Source: Cymodocea nodosa (taxonomy: Eukaryota; Streptophyta; Magnoliopsida; Alismatales; Cymodoceaceae). Taken from it: DNA of 64,000 bases. The notes under the pieces are model-generated. The model worked only from the letters and a program-made list of their open reading frames with translations. It did no database searches and was not told the origin of the DNA. Shown here piece after piece: positions 1-11,959 of this stretch. The stretch's first letter is position 1. Every line of letters starts with the position of its first letter. The stretch lies in NCBI GenBank assembly GCA_036874045.1, contig JAZBRI010000008.1:9997001-10061000 (forward strand), in the 5' to 3' direction. Both the position numbers and the translations under genes were made by a program.

Positions 1-206
1 ATTTGCTAAGTATATATCATTCAAAAAGAAATTTTTAAACATGCATAATTTTTTATGGATAAGAATAAACTATTTAAATAAGAATTGTTGAAAACAAGTG
101 TATGACATTAAATGCAGTAAACAATTTACATAATGTAATTTTTGTACATAAGTAATTTTTGGTAACAAATTAAAATGAAGAAATCATGCAATACATAATT
201 TGTGTA

Positions 207-1097
207 TATTCACAAGCCTCTTTGTCTTTGAAAAATATTTAACAAAGTATCTAAAATTTTCTATACAATTTCTGTACTTACTCTATTTATTTGATCAATT
301 ACTGCTTGATCTAAATCTGAATGTGAAGCTTGTGACGGTTGTTGTAAGAAATTTGTATTTATATCTATATGTAAATCTGTATGTGTATCTGTATGTATAT
401 TAGTATGTATACCTGCATGTTATTCATCTACTGTATATTATAGTTGTTCTTTTGAAAATTGTGTTGATTGTTGTTGTTACTGCTGTGACTGATTTAGCTT
501 ATCCTATTGTTGTTGTTGCTATCAAATTACAGGTGTATCTGTTTCTTGGTATTTTTGAAGTTCTTTTGTAGAGAAAGATCTTGACTTTAATATTTTCTAT
601 GGCCAAGGTGTAATATCTTTTTGACTTGCCATAATTCTTAAAAGTGTATCACCATAAAATAATTTACTCTACAAGTTTAAAATATGATAAATAAAAATAT
701 CAATATTTGAAACAGGAATACCATCTTCTACTATTAAGTTTGAGTAAAAGCAACTTACAATTTCTGGTATAACAAGATGACCTAGCTATTGTGGAAGTAG
801 AGTCAACAAGCCTTGAAATTCAAACATTTCTTTTATGTTTGTCATTCCTTCAAACTTACTTGGTTTTGAACATTTACTTAGTTTTATACATTTGAAATTT
901 TTCATAACGGGATCTATTTCTGAACCATAATAATGTATTTTCTTCTAAATTTTGTTCAAGATTAGGTATTTTCTTGTCATGATTTTCTAACTTGGGACTT
1001 GGTTCAATGTTGTCAGTAGCATCTTCATGTTCAGATCTGTTAGAACTAGAGGAGTTTCTATCAAAACTTGTAAAAATGTCTAAAGTATCTAGTATGG
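207..1097 (-). pseudogene. C-terminal half of an Athila ORF-1-like retrotransposon protein, decayed
   Basis: Read on the minus strand, this stretch encodes a decayed relative of the third gene of element A (29507-31750). The matching parts are a KLFYGD segment, an FSTKELQKYQ segment, a glutamine-rich tract and a C-terminal helix (DLDQAVIDQINR) that parallels the one ending the A copy. Several in-frame stops interrupt it, and a short repeat of HTDTHTDL type (about 350-440) has expanded in it. The rest of the gene lies beyond the 13 kb insertion, at 14145-15310. The family resembles the 'ATHILA ORF-1 / putative plant transposon protein' group, whose role is unknown. Similarity to the A copy is clear but low. 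Bases 1-206 are AT-rich and show nothing else I recognise. Confidence 0.6.
1093..1097. repeat. Target-site duplication TATGG (left copy)
   Basis: TATGG lies directly before the TGTAAAG terminus at 1098. The same five bases follow the opposite terminus CTTTACA at 14140-14144. A 5-bp duplication is standard for LTR-element integrase, so the two outer ends were inserted together. Confidence 0.8.
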
Positions 1098-3280
1098 TGT
1101 AAAGTAACAATTTGTGCATTTTATATATGTTAATTCATGCATATTAAGGATTATAAGTCATCATTATATATGTTCTTATGAAAGATTACATGAAATCATA
1201 TTTTAGAACTATGCATGTTTTATTGGTTAAATAGTCAATAATGCACAAATTTATCCTTTATTAAATTTACACCTAGTCAATTAGCCCATGTGTAGTAATA
1301 AGTAATTTATATATTGATTTCATGCATATCTTAAAAGAATTATCATTAAGATATGAAATCAAATAATCCTGAATTGAGCAAGCAATATATTATGCACATT
1401 TCATTTTTGCTTTATAATTAAGTAGCAATTTATGTGTAATGTGCATATGCATTTAATGTTATGTTTGAGTTGTTGAAAATAGGTGAGGACGTGGACCCTT
1501 GGATTAAATCATGGGAAATCAACAACCCATGGTCGTCCATCACATACTTCCAATTCTTGAAGATATCAATCAATCAACCATCAAGACTTGCTTAATTTAG
1601 AGGCCACAAATTGGAAGGTGTTTGAAATATTTCCATAGATGGATGACAATGGAAAGTAAAAGAGGATGGTTGGCCAAAGGAAAGATCATCTCCTCTTTCT
1701 CCTCCACGCAAGGGCAAGAACTCCAACTCCAATTTTCGTCCATCCTCTTCCACCCAAGATTTTGGAAAAGTTTTCCTCCAAGATTGGTGAGCTTAGGCAC
1801 CTTCCCCCTCATACTAGAAGACCTCCTTCTCTCCACTCCAAGCCGACATATGGAAGGACCTCCATGGGTGAAACCGATGGTATTGGAAGCACGTGTGTAG
1901 CATTGGAAGAGCTTGGGACGTGATCTTCAAGATGAGGTAATAGGAAGCATCAAAATTGAGAGGAAAGCCAACAAATCCGTATATCTTGGAAGTGAATTGA
2001 GGACGTGCAACCCATTTTCTCCAAAGCAAACATAGGTGGTTCCCCTTTGGACGTGATTTGCAAGTGGTGACAGCCTTGTAGAGGAGCGGACAAAGTGGTT
2101 CATCATCAAATAGGGATCAAATGCTTGAATAGAAGTGGATGAATTAAAGGTAAAAGAGAAGGGAGAGATCCTCATACTTGAATATCGAATTTTCATATCA
2201 TATGTGTATGAGTATTTAGGTTTTTAATTCATTTGTTATGTGCACATGTAGTATGTTATTTAAATGATGATTTTGTTTAAGAATATTAGTTGTCTTACAA
2301 TATATTTCATAGAAAATGGTTAATTCATGTGAATGTGTGAATGTTGTACATAAAACTAACTCTTAACTCTTGTGAATGTGTGTATACCCTGTTTGCTGTA
2401 AATTCCAGTGCATGTTCCATTTTGTTGTATGTTGTACGATTTGATTTCTCAGAGTTATATGTCGTGTTATAGCTTTTTTTGTATGTAATTCAAGTTTACA
2501 ATACGTATGTAGAGTTTTTGGAATTTTTTAGAATGCATTTCTTAGGTTTTTCGATTATCCTTTCGAAGGTAGCATCTGCTCTGTTTTACTGGTCGAGCAA
2601 CAGAAATTGTGCTCGACGCCTTTGTGTTGTTTCTTTTGTGCGTTCTGAAATGTTTTATTGTAAATTTTCCTGATTAGAGAAACGAGTTATCTTTCAAGGA
2701 GCAGTGATTTCGTGGTGTTTCATGAAGATTTGATTTAGTTATGATTTTTACACCAACGACGCGTTTTTGGAAAGTTTTCAGAATCGTTTTGCGCACTGTT
2801 TTTATATCCGACTTTGGCAGCAATCTAGAGTGAATTAGTCCTGGAAATCACTGCCATTTTTAAGATAACTCGATGAACTTTCTAACCAATATTTTCTATG
2901 GATTTTTCAATGTCCAGGTTGGAAGGAAGAAGAGTTAGAATTCGGACTAATTTCTGTGATTCCAGAAACGTGAACTTAAGATTTTCTTGAGTTTTCTAGC
3001 TATTAGCTATAGGAATTAAAAAGTTTTATGCTACCTTTGAAATCTTTATTGTATTTTTGTAAATTGTAACTTAATTGTATGTAATTAGAGTTTTAATTGT
3101 AGAATTAATAGAGTGGATGTTTTATCAAACAATCATTTTAATAAAATTATTTAAGACAAACTCCTTGTGAATTCGACCTGTACTTGCACATGCTTATTAC
3201 AATGGGCACCGTGCGCTTGCAGTTATAAATGTAAAATTTACGCTTTTTCCATTAATTTAACAACACATAAAAGCGTTACA
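1098..3280 (+). repeat. LTR of element G, copy 1 (complete)
   Basis: This 2183-bp LTR starts TGTAAAG and ends GCGTTACA. It matches the copies at 11960-14139 (minus) and 50536-52711 (plus) along its length, and 6787-8903 (minus). It contains a less AT-rich block (about 1590-2200) that is open in several frames on both strands in most copies. I do not regard it as a gene because the open frames differ between copies. A primer site follows immediately. Confidence 0.85.
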
Positions 3281-3286
3281 AGTTTT

Positions 3287-3304
3287 TGACGCCGTTGCCA
3301 GGGA
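3287..3304 (+). other. Primer binding site of element G (tRNA-Asp type)
   Basis: TGACGCCGTTGCCAGGGA sits seven bases after the LTR. The mirrored copy at 11936-11953 reads TGGCACTGTTGCCGGGGA on the minus strand. Together they imply TGGCGCCGTTGCCGGGGA, the primer site that I recall for Athila-group elements (tRNA-Asp). Confidence 0.7.
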
Positions 3305-3932
3305 TTTTTGGTGCTTTAAAATGATTTATTAGATGATTTGCAAGATTTAATATCCTTTAAATTGTTTTAGTTTTATTTGTTTTCTTGTTGAGATTGTTAT
3401 TTTTCTTTGTTTGTTTGCAAAGAAATGGATACATGGATTGGCCGTTCTATGTGTTCAATTCTTTGTTATCTGAATTGCTTGTTACATGTTTAATTCAAGT
3501 TTATGATTTGGTAACAAGTAACTCAATGAAGTAATGATAATCTTTGTGTACAAATTATTAAGACATAATCTGTCTGTAAATTTAAATTTTTTGATGTGCA
3601 CGAGATTAGTACTCATTTTTATGATATTTTTCCTGAAATACTCGGTTTCTGAGATTTCTTTTGAGTACTTATGCATAAAATTCTGAATTGTATGTTAAAA
3701 GATAAAAATCTTAGAAGACAGGGATATTCTGTAGATTTCTGAACAGTTTTTTTCTGATGATTTTTTGAAAAAAATCTATATATTTGAGTATTAAAAATTT
3801 AATTTAGTATTTTTTTTCGGAAACTAGCGGAAATTATATTTCCAACAAATATTTACATGTATCATTTCGATTTATGTAAATTTCTATGTGATTTTTCTAA
3901 ATTAAGGAGGTAAGTTGTTAATTTTGGGTTAA

Positions 3933-3966
3933 ACAACTTGTTGAGTTAGCTAACTCAACGAGTTGT
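3933..3966. repeat. 34-bp near-perfect palindrome in element G (left arm)
   Basis: The half-site ACAACTTGTTGAGTTAG is followed by CTAACTCAACGAGTTGT, with one mismatched pair. The mirrored copy at 11274-11307 is perfect. The half-site contains the GTTGAGTTA motif found in the other LTR families of the window. Confidence 0.85.
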
Positions 3967-6330
3967 CTCTATCCAGAACTCGTTAACTTAATGAGTTGGT
4001 CCTTTATAGAACTTGTTTAGTTAGCTAACTCAACGAGTTACTATATCTAATTTTTTGGTGTAGAACAATTTTATCATGTACTCTTATATTTGAAACTGCA
4101 GTTATATGTTTGAATAAAAATTATTTTTGAAAATTTTCTATGAAACTACAGTAGTTTATCTTTCAAACAAGGTATTATATGTTGTATTTAGATTTGTATA
4201 CATTTTTGGAGAATTTTTCTAAAATGACATGTTTGCAGATTACGAATTCTGAGTTATCTAAGTTTCACTTGATTTTGACAACACTTCAGTTTTGGGAATT
4301 TTTGTCTCTAATTTGTCTTAGAAAGTATAAGTAATTACCTTTCAGAAGAGTATTTATTTGTAAATTTACAAGCTATATAAATTTATGTAGAAATTTTTTT
4401 AGCCAAGGTAGCACAGTTTAATTTCTGAAATCTTGTGTGTGCTTGTTATATTTAAAACTTTGGATGAAGTTGATGTTTTGTTGATAAAATACATTGTTTT
4501 TTTTATGCTGATCATAATGGCATGAATGTAGATCATGTGATTGAATGAGTTAAGGAAAATTAGGCCTTAAGTAGAATTAAAAATGATTGCTTTACAATTC
4601 TTTTATTACAAATTGCTAGTATTACTAAAGACCTAAGTGCTTGAATTAATTATGTTTGCTCATTTAATCAATTTTGCATGTCATTATGGATAACTGGTCA
4701 TAGTAATAATAATAGTAATAAAATAAAAAATTATTATTATTATTAAAAAAAATATAATTTAAAAAAATAATAAAAAAGAATTATTATAATAATAAAAAAT
4801 TAATTTTGTTATTTGTGTGCTTTATATATATTTTCTTTTCTGTTTTGATATGTTTATTAGTTTTGTAGTCGAGTCTTTTCTTCGTCAAGCAAGGTACGCA
4901 CTCTTAATCCTATATGATGCATTTGAATGATACTTATATTAAGCATTATTTCTTTAGTATACTACTCAATCTCCATTGTATGTTTTAGGAATAATACAAT
5001 TTAAATTTACACATGTGCATATGGATTATATGTTAGGTATGGGGGTGTAATCTGTCCTTGCTTGTCATAGTTTGTTTCTTTTGTTTTTGTCGTCTTCATG
5101 CTTTTTATCTTATTACCTAAATGATTTCTTTTACATTAGGGACAATGCAAAATTTAGGTATGGAGGGGAGGCATTTGACGACAGTTTTTTTTTTCAATTT
5201 TGTACTTTTTCTTGTTTATTTTGTTTTATAAATGCTCATAGGCCCTAATGGATAGAGTTCTTTTAGGTATAATTGAGATCTAAAAGTGAATCCTTTAGGA
5301 AAGAAACCTTGAACCTTAAGGGGAGGAGAAGAATAAAATTCAAAACCATCCATATTTTTGAGCTTATATGTAGTATTGCACTTACATGAGGCCTTTGACT
5401 AGGAAGGAACCACTCGTCTTGAAGGGAAACTTAGGTAAAAACTTAGGAATATACCTTGGGGTTGTCCTATGAGAACGGTAGAATAAAACGGCTAAGGTAA
5501 AATTGCCCGTTCCTACACAATGATGTGGGAGGCACTCTTAAGGGTAGAGGGCTAGGGAGAGAGAAATTAAGAAAAAAAAAAAAACAAGAAAAAATGAAAA
5601 AAGAAAGAAAGAATAAGAGAGATTGATTACTTGTTCTTACAAAAGCTACTAAGTAACCAGTCAACTTTCCCCTAAGTAAGGGATAGTGGTCGCGTAAAAA
5701 GGTGCTGGAGTAGGAGGTAATATAAAAGAGAAAAAAAAAAATGAAAAAAGAGAGAGTCAAAATAAAAGGATAATGGACTCAAGGATAGACCTTTGGGATT
5801 ACCTAGGTAACTTGGAGGGAGTTGAGTAGGTTATTTCTTAGTCTTGGCCAATTTCACATACACTTATTTATATAGTACTTTACTTTCTTAGGATGGAAAT
5901 TGAATGATTATTTGAATCCAATCTAGAAAGGTGAAGGGTGATTGAATAAAGGTGAAGCTAATAGGTCAAGACTACTTAAGAGCAACTTTATCCATGTTTA
6001 GGAAACCAAGAGCATGTTTTTGTTGTATTTTTGTCTTTCATTTGTGTTGTTTTATGTTTTGTTTTGGATTTTGTGGGTATATCTGCTGAAAACCCTCTGG
6101 AGACAAAACTCCACCATTAGGGTGACCTAGGGGTTTAAAGGCTTGCTACACATGCTAAGTGTAGTCGTGATCCCTATGAAAGTGGCCTAGGTTAGTTTTA
6201 TTTTTGTTATTTATTTATTAGTTTGTTTGTTTTTGGTTTTTAATGAATGTACTTTTATATGGGCTTTGTGTTATCATTGTTTAGCTTTAGTCCTTTGCTA
6301 AGGGACTAGCAAAGACTAGGTATGGGGGTG

Positions 6331-6782
6331 TGTAAAGTAACAATTTGTGCATTTTATATATGTTAATTCATGCATATTAAGGATTATAAGTCATCATTAT
6401 ATATGTTCTTATGAAAGATTACATGAAAATCATATTTTAGAACTATGCATGTTTTATTGGTTAAATAGTCAATAATGCATAAATTTATCCTTTATTAAAT
6501 TTACACCTAGTCAATTAGCCCATGTGTAGATATAAGTAATTTATATATTGATTTCATGCATATCTTAAAACAATTATCATTAAGATATGAAATCAAATAG
6601 TCCTCAATTGAGCAAGAAATATATTATGCACATTTCATTTTTGCTTTATAATTGAGTAGCAATTTATGTGTAATGTGCATATGCATTCAATGTTATGTTT
6701 GAGTTGTTGAAAATAGGTCAGGATGTGGACCCTTGGATTAAATCATGGGAAATCAACAACCCATGGTCGTCCATCACATACT
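6331..6782 (+). repeat. Truncated second plus-strand LTR of element G
   Basis: It starts TGTAAAGTAACAATTTG right after a polypurine tract and follows the 1098 LTR closely for about 450 bp, up to CATCACATACT. It then breaks and joins, through a few bases, the terminus of a minus-strand LTR at 6787. This is the centre of the inverted dimer. Confidence 0.85.
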
Positions 6783-6786
6783 ATAT

Positions 6787-8903
6787 TGAATGCTTTTATG
6801 TGTTGTTAAATTAACGGCAAAAACACAAATTTTACATTTATAACCGCAAGCACACGGTGCCCATTGTAATAAGCATGTGCAAGTACGGGTCGAATCCACA
6901 AGGAGTTTGTCTTAAATAATTTTATTAAAATGATTGTTTGATAAAACATTCACTCTATTAATTCTACAATTAAAACTCTAATTACATGCAATTAAGTTAT
7001 AATTTACAAAAATACAATAAAGATTTCAAAGGTAGCATAAAACTTGTTAATTCCTAGAGCTAATAGCTAGAAAACTCAAGAAAATCTTAAGTTCACGTTT
7101 CTAGAATCACAGAAATTAGTCTGAATTCTAACTCTTCTTCCTTCCAACCTGGACATTGAAAAATCCAGAGAAAATATTGGTTGGAAAGTTCATCGAGTTA
7201 TCTTAAAAATGGCAGTAATTTCCAGGACTAATTCACTCTAGATTGTTGCCAAAGTCGGATATAAAAACAGTGCGCAAAATGATTCTGAAAACTTTCCAAA
7301 AACGTGTCGTTGGTGTAAAAATCATAACTCAATCAAATCTTCATGAAACACCACGAATCATCGCGCCTTGAAAGATAACTCGTTTCTCTAATTAGCAAAA
7401 TTTACAGGAAAACATTTCGGAACGTACAAAACAAAGGCAACATGAAGGCGTCGAGCACAATTTCTGTTGCTCGACCAGTAAAATAGAGCAGATGCTACCT
7501 TCGAAAGGATAATCGAAAAACCGAAGAAATGCATTCTAAAAAAATTCCAAAAACTCTACATACATATTGTACACTTGAATTACTTACAAAACAAGCTATA
7601 ACACGACATATAACTCTGAGAAATCAAATCGTACAACATACAACAAGATGGAACATGCACTGGAATTTACACCAAACAAGATATACACGCATTCACAAGA
7701 GTTAAGAGTTAGTTTTATGCACAACATTCACATGAAGTAACCATTTTCTACGAAATATATTGTAAGACAACTAATATTCTTAAACAAAATCATCATTTAA
7801 ATAACAAACTACATGTGCACATAACAAATGAATTAAAAACCTAAATACTCATACACATATGATATGAAAATTCGATATTCAAGTATAAGGATCTCTCCCT
7901 TCTCTTTTACCTTTAATTCATCCACTTCTCTTCAAGCATTTGATCCCTATTTGATGATGAACCACTTTGTCTGCTCCTCTACAAGGCTGTCACCACTTGC
8001 AAATCACGTCCAAAGGGGAACCACCTATGTTTGCTTTGGAGAAAATGGGTTGCACGTCCTCAATCCACTTCCAAGATATACAGATTTGTTGGCTTTCCTC
8101 TCAATTTTGATGCTTCCTATTACCTCATATTGAAGATCACATCCCAAGCTCTTCCAATGCTGCACACGTGCCTCCAATACCATCGATTTCACTTGTGGAG
8201 GTCCTTCCGTATGTTGGCTTGGAGTGGAGAGAAGGAGGTCTTCTAATATGAGGGGGAAGTCACCTAAGCTCACCAATCTTGGAGGAAAACTCTTCCAAAA
8301 TCTTGGGTGGAAGAGGATGGACGAAAATTGGAGTTGGAGTTCTTGCCCTTGCGTGGAGGAGAAAGAGGAGATGATCTTTTCTTTGGCCAACCATCCTCTT
8401 TTACTTTCCATTGTCATCCATCTATGAAAATATTTCGAACACTTTCCAATTTGTGGCCTCTAATTTAGGCAAGCTTTAATCATTGATTGATTGATTGATG
8501 GATTGATTTGGAGTTTGAGTTGGATGACCATGAGTTGTTGATTTCCCATGATTTAATCCAAGGGTCCACGTCCTCACCTATTATCAACAACTCTAAAGAA
8601 ATGTACATAATATATTGCTTGCTCAATTCAAGATTATTTGATTTCATATCTTAATGATAATTCTTTTAAGATATGCATGAAATCAATATATAAATTACTT
8701 ATATTTATACATGGGCTAATTGACTAGGTATAAATTTAATAAAGGATAAATTTGTGCATTATTGACTATTTAACCAATAAAACATGCATAGTTCTAAAAT
8801 ATGATTTTCATGTAATCTTTCATAAGAACATATATAATGATGACTTATAATCCTTAATATGCATGAATTAACATATATAAAATGCACAAATTGATACTTT
8901 ACA
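6787..8903 (-). repeat. LTR of element G, copy 3 (minus strand, inner)
   Basis: It is the reverse complement of the G LTR. The outer terminus at the junction is slightly decayed (TGAATGC for TGTAACGC). The other end (CTTTACA, 8897-8903) adjoins the mirrored polypurine tract (plus strand CACCCCTATACC, about 8904-8915). It is about 60 bp shorter than the other complete copies. Confidence 0.85.
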
Positions 8904-11273
8904 CACCCCTATACCTAGTCTTTGCTAGTCCCTTAGTAAAGGACTAAAACTAAACAATGATAACATAAAGTCCATATGAAAATGCACTTATTAAAAAAAT
9001 AGAAAACAAAAACAACTAATAAACAAATAACAAAAATAGAACTAACCTAAGCCACTTTCGTAGGGATCATGACTACACTTAGCATGTGCAACAAGCCTTT
9101 AAACCCCTAGGTCACCCTAGTGGTGGAGTTGTGTCTCCAGAGGGTTTTCAACAGATATACCTACAAAATCCAAAACAAAACATAAAACAATACAATTAAA
9201 AGACAAAAACAACAAAAATATGCTCTTGGTTTCCTAAACATGGATAAAGTTGCTCTTAAGTAGTCTTGACCTATTAGCTTCACCTTTATTCAATCACCCC
9301 TCACCTTTCTAGATCGGATTCAAATAATCATTCAATTTCCATCCTAAGAAAGTAAAGTACTATATAAATAAGTGTATGTGAAATTGGCCAAGACTAAGAA
9401 ATAACCTACTCAACTCCCTCCAAGTTACTTAGGTAATCCCAAAGGTCTATCCTTGAGTCCATTATCCTTTTATTTTGACTCTCTTTTTTTTTTCAATCTT
9501 TTTTTTTCTCTCTTTTTTATTACCTCCTACTCCAGCACCTTTTTACGTGACCACAATCCCTTACTTAGGGGAAAGTTGATCAGTTACTCAGTAGCTTTTG
9601 TAAGAACAAGTAATCAATCTCTCTTCTACTTTTTCTTTTCTTTTTCTTTTTTTTTCATTTTTTCTTGTTTTTTTTTTTTTTCCTTAATTTCTCTCTCCCT
9701 AGCCCTCTACCCTTAAGAGTGCCTCCCACATCATTGTGTAGGAACGGGCAATTTTACCTTAGCCGTTTTATTCTACCCTTCTCATAGGATAACCCCAAGG
9801 TATATTCCTAAGTTTTTACCTAAGTTTCCCTTCAAGACGAGTGGTTCCTTCCTAGTCAAGGCCTTATGTAAGTGCAATACTACATATAAGCTCAAAAATA
9901 TGGATGGTTTTGAATTTTTATTCTTCTACTCCCCTTAAGGTTCAAGGTTTATTTCCTAAAGGATTCACTTTTAGATCTCAATTATACCTAAAAGAACTCT
10001 ATCCATTAGGGCCTATGAGCATTTATAAAACAAAATAAACAAGAAAAAGTACAAAATTGAAAAAAAAACTATCGTCAAATGCCTCCCCCCATACCTAAAT
10101 TTTGCATTGTCCCCAATATAAAAGAAATCATTTAGGTAATAAGATAAAAAGCATGAGGACGACAAAAACAAAAGAAACAAACTATGACAAGCAAGAAAAG
10201 ATTACACCCCCATACCTAGCATGCAATCCATATGCACTGTATAAATTTAAATTGCATTATTCCTAAAACATACAATGGAGATTGAGTAGTATGCTAAAGA
10301 AATAATGCTTAATATAAGTATCATTCAAATGCATCATATAGTAATAGGATTACCTTGCTTGACAAAGAAAAGACTCAACTACAAAACTAATAACCATATC
10401 AAAACAGAAAAGAAAATATATATAAAGCACACAAACAACAAAATTAATTTTTTTTTAATTTTTTTAAATTATATTTTTTAATAATTATATTTTTTAATAA
10501 TAATAATAATTTTTTATTTTATTACTATTATTATTACTATGAATTTTTATCCATAATGACATGCAAAATTGATTAAATGAACAAACATAATTAATTCAAG
10601 CACTTAGGTCTTTAGTAATACTAGCAATTTGTAATAAAAGAATTGTAAATCAATTATTTTTAATTCTACTTAAGGCCTAATTTTCCTTAACTCATTCAAT
10701 CACATGATCTACATTCATGCCATTATGATCAGCATAAAAAACACAATGTATTTTATCAACAAAACATCAACTTCATCCAAAGTTTTAAATATAACAAGCA
10801 CACACAAGATTTCAAAAATTAAACTATGCTACCTTGGCTAAAAAAATTTCTACATTAATTCATATAGCTTGTAAATTCAAAAATAAATACTCTTCTAAAA
10901 GGTAATTACTTATACTTTCTAAGACAAATTAGAGACAAAAATTCCCAAAACTGAAGTGTTGTCAGAATCAGGTGAAACTCAGATAACTCAGAATTCGTAA
11001 TCTGCAAACATGTCATTTTAGAAAAATTCTTCAGAAACGTATACAAATCCAAATACAACGTATAATACCTTGTTTGAAAGATAAAATACTGTAGTTTCAT
11101 AGAAAATTTTCAAAAATAATTTTTATTTAAACATATAATTGCAGTTTCAAATATAAGAGTACATGATAAAATTGTTCTACACCAAAAAATTAGATACAGT
11201 AACTCGTTGAGTTAGCTAACTAAACAAGTTCTATGAAGGACCAACTCGTTAAGTTAACGAGTTCTGGATAGAG

Positions 11274-11307
11274 ACAACTCGTTGAGTTAGCTAACTCAAC
11301 GAGTTGT
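11274..11307. repeat. Perfect 34-bp palindrome in element G (right arm)
   Basis: ACAACTCGTTGAGTTAG is followed directly by its exact reverse complement. A second, shorter near-palindrome (AACTCGTTAAGTTAACGAGTT) lies just before it at about 11243-11263. These could form hairpins in RNA, or bind a dimeric protein. Confidence 0.9.
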
Positions 11308-11935
11308 TTAACCCAAAATTAACAACTTACCTCCTTAATTTAGAAAAATCACATAGAAATTTACATAAATCGAAATAATACATGTAAATATTTGTTGGAA
11401 AGATAATTTCCTCTAGTTTCCGAAAAAAAATACTAAATTAAATTTTTAATACTCAAATATATAGATTTTTTTCAAAAAATCATCAGAAGAAAACTGTTCA
11501 GAAATCTACAGAATATCCCTGTCTTCTAAGATTTTTATCTTTTAACATACAATTCAGAATTTTATGCATAAATACTCAAAAGAAATCTCAGAAACCGAGT
11601 ATTTCAGGAAAAATATTATAAAAATGAGTTCTAATCTCGTGCACATCAAAAAATTTAAATTTACAGACAGATTCTGTCTTAATAATTTGTACACAAAGAT
11701 TATCATTACTCTATTAAGCTACTTGTTACCAAATCATAAACTTGAATTAAACATGTAACAAGCAATTAAGATAACAAAGAATTGAACACATAGAACAGCC
11801 AATCCATGTATCCATTTCTTTGCAAACAAACAAAGAAAAATAACAATCTCAACAAGAAAACAAATAAAACTAAAACAATTTAAAGGATATTAAATCTTGC
11901 AAATCATCTAATAAATCATTTTAAAGCACCAAAAA

Positions 11936-11953
11936 TCCCCGGCAACAGTGCCA
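11936..11953 (-). other. Primer binding site of element G, minus-strand half
   Basis: It is the mirror of the site at 3287-3304, and better conserved at its 3' side (TTGCCGGGGA). It lies six bases inside the LTR that begins at 11960. Confidence 0.7.
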
Positions 11954-11959
11954 AAAATA

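Larger units (their letters stand above)
3281..6330 (+). other. Noncoding internal region of element G, left arm
   Basis: About 3 kb lies between the LTRs with no gag, protease, RT or integrase frame. It contains the near-perfect palindrome at 3933-3966, an ATT-rich low-complexity tract (4700-4800), a GACAATGCAAAATTTAGG block followed by a G-rich run (about 5142-5170) that also occurs after the Athila-like gag at 16570-16605, an A-rich purine tract (5570-5620), and a polypurine tract (GTATGGGGGTG, 6320-6330) directly before the next LTR. This is the layout of a large non-autonomous (LARD-like) derivative. Minus-strand open frames here, such as 5467-5760, are composition artefacts. Confidence 0.75.
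8904..11959 (-). other. Noncoding internal region of element G, right arm
   Basis: This is the mirror image of 3281-6330, including the ATT-rich tract (about 10445-10550), the pyrimidine-rich tract (about 9480-9690) and the minus-strand primer site at 11936-11953. No retroviral coding region is visible. Apparent open frames such as 9453-9716 are pyrimidine-tract artefacts. Confidence 0.75.

Noticed and set aside
350-440. A CRISPR-like or satellite array
   Set aside because: It is a short, irregular 12-base repeat (TATGTAAATCTG type) within the decayed ORF-1-like gene; no spacers of equal length.
1597-2196. Several overlapping open frames on both strands
   Set aside because: They lie inside the G LTR, recur in the other G LTR copies with different frame breaks, and show no recognised domain. 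Noted as a finding, not as genes.
5467-5760. Minus-strand open frame rich in Phe/Leu, like a membrane protein
   Set aside because: It is the complement of an A-rich purine tract in the noncoding internal region of G. Its mirror 9453-9716 has a different protein sequence because the tract length varies.
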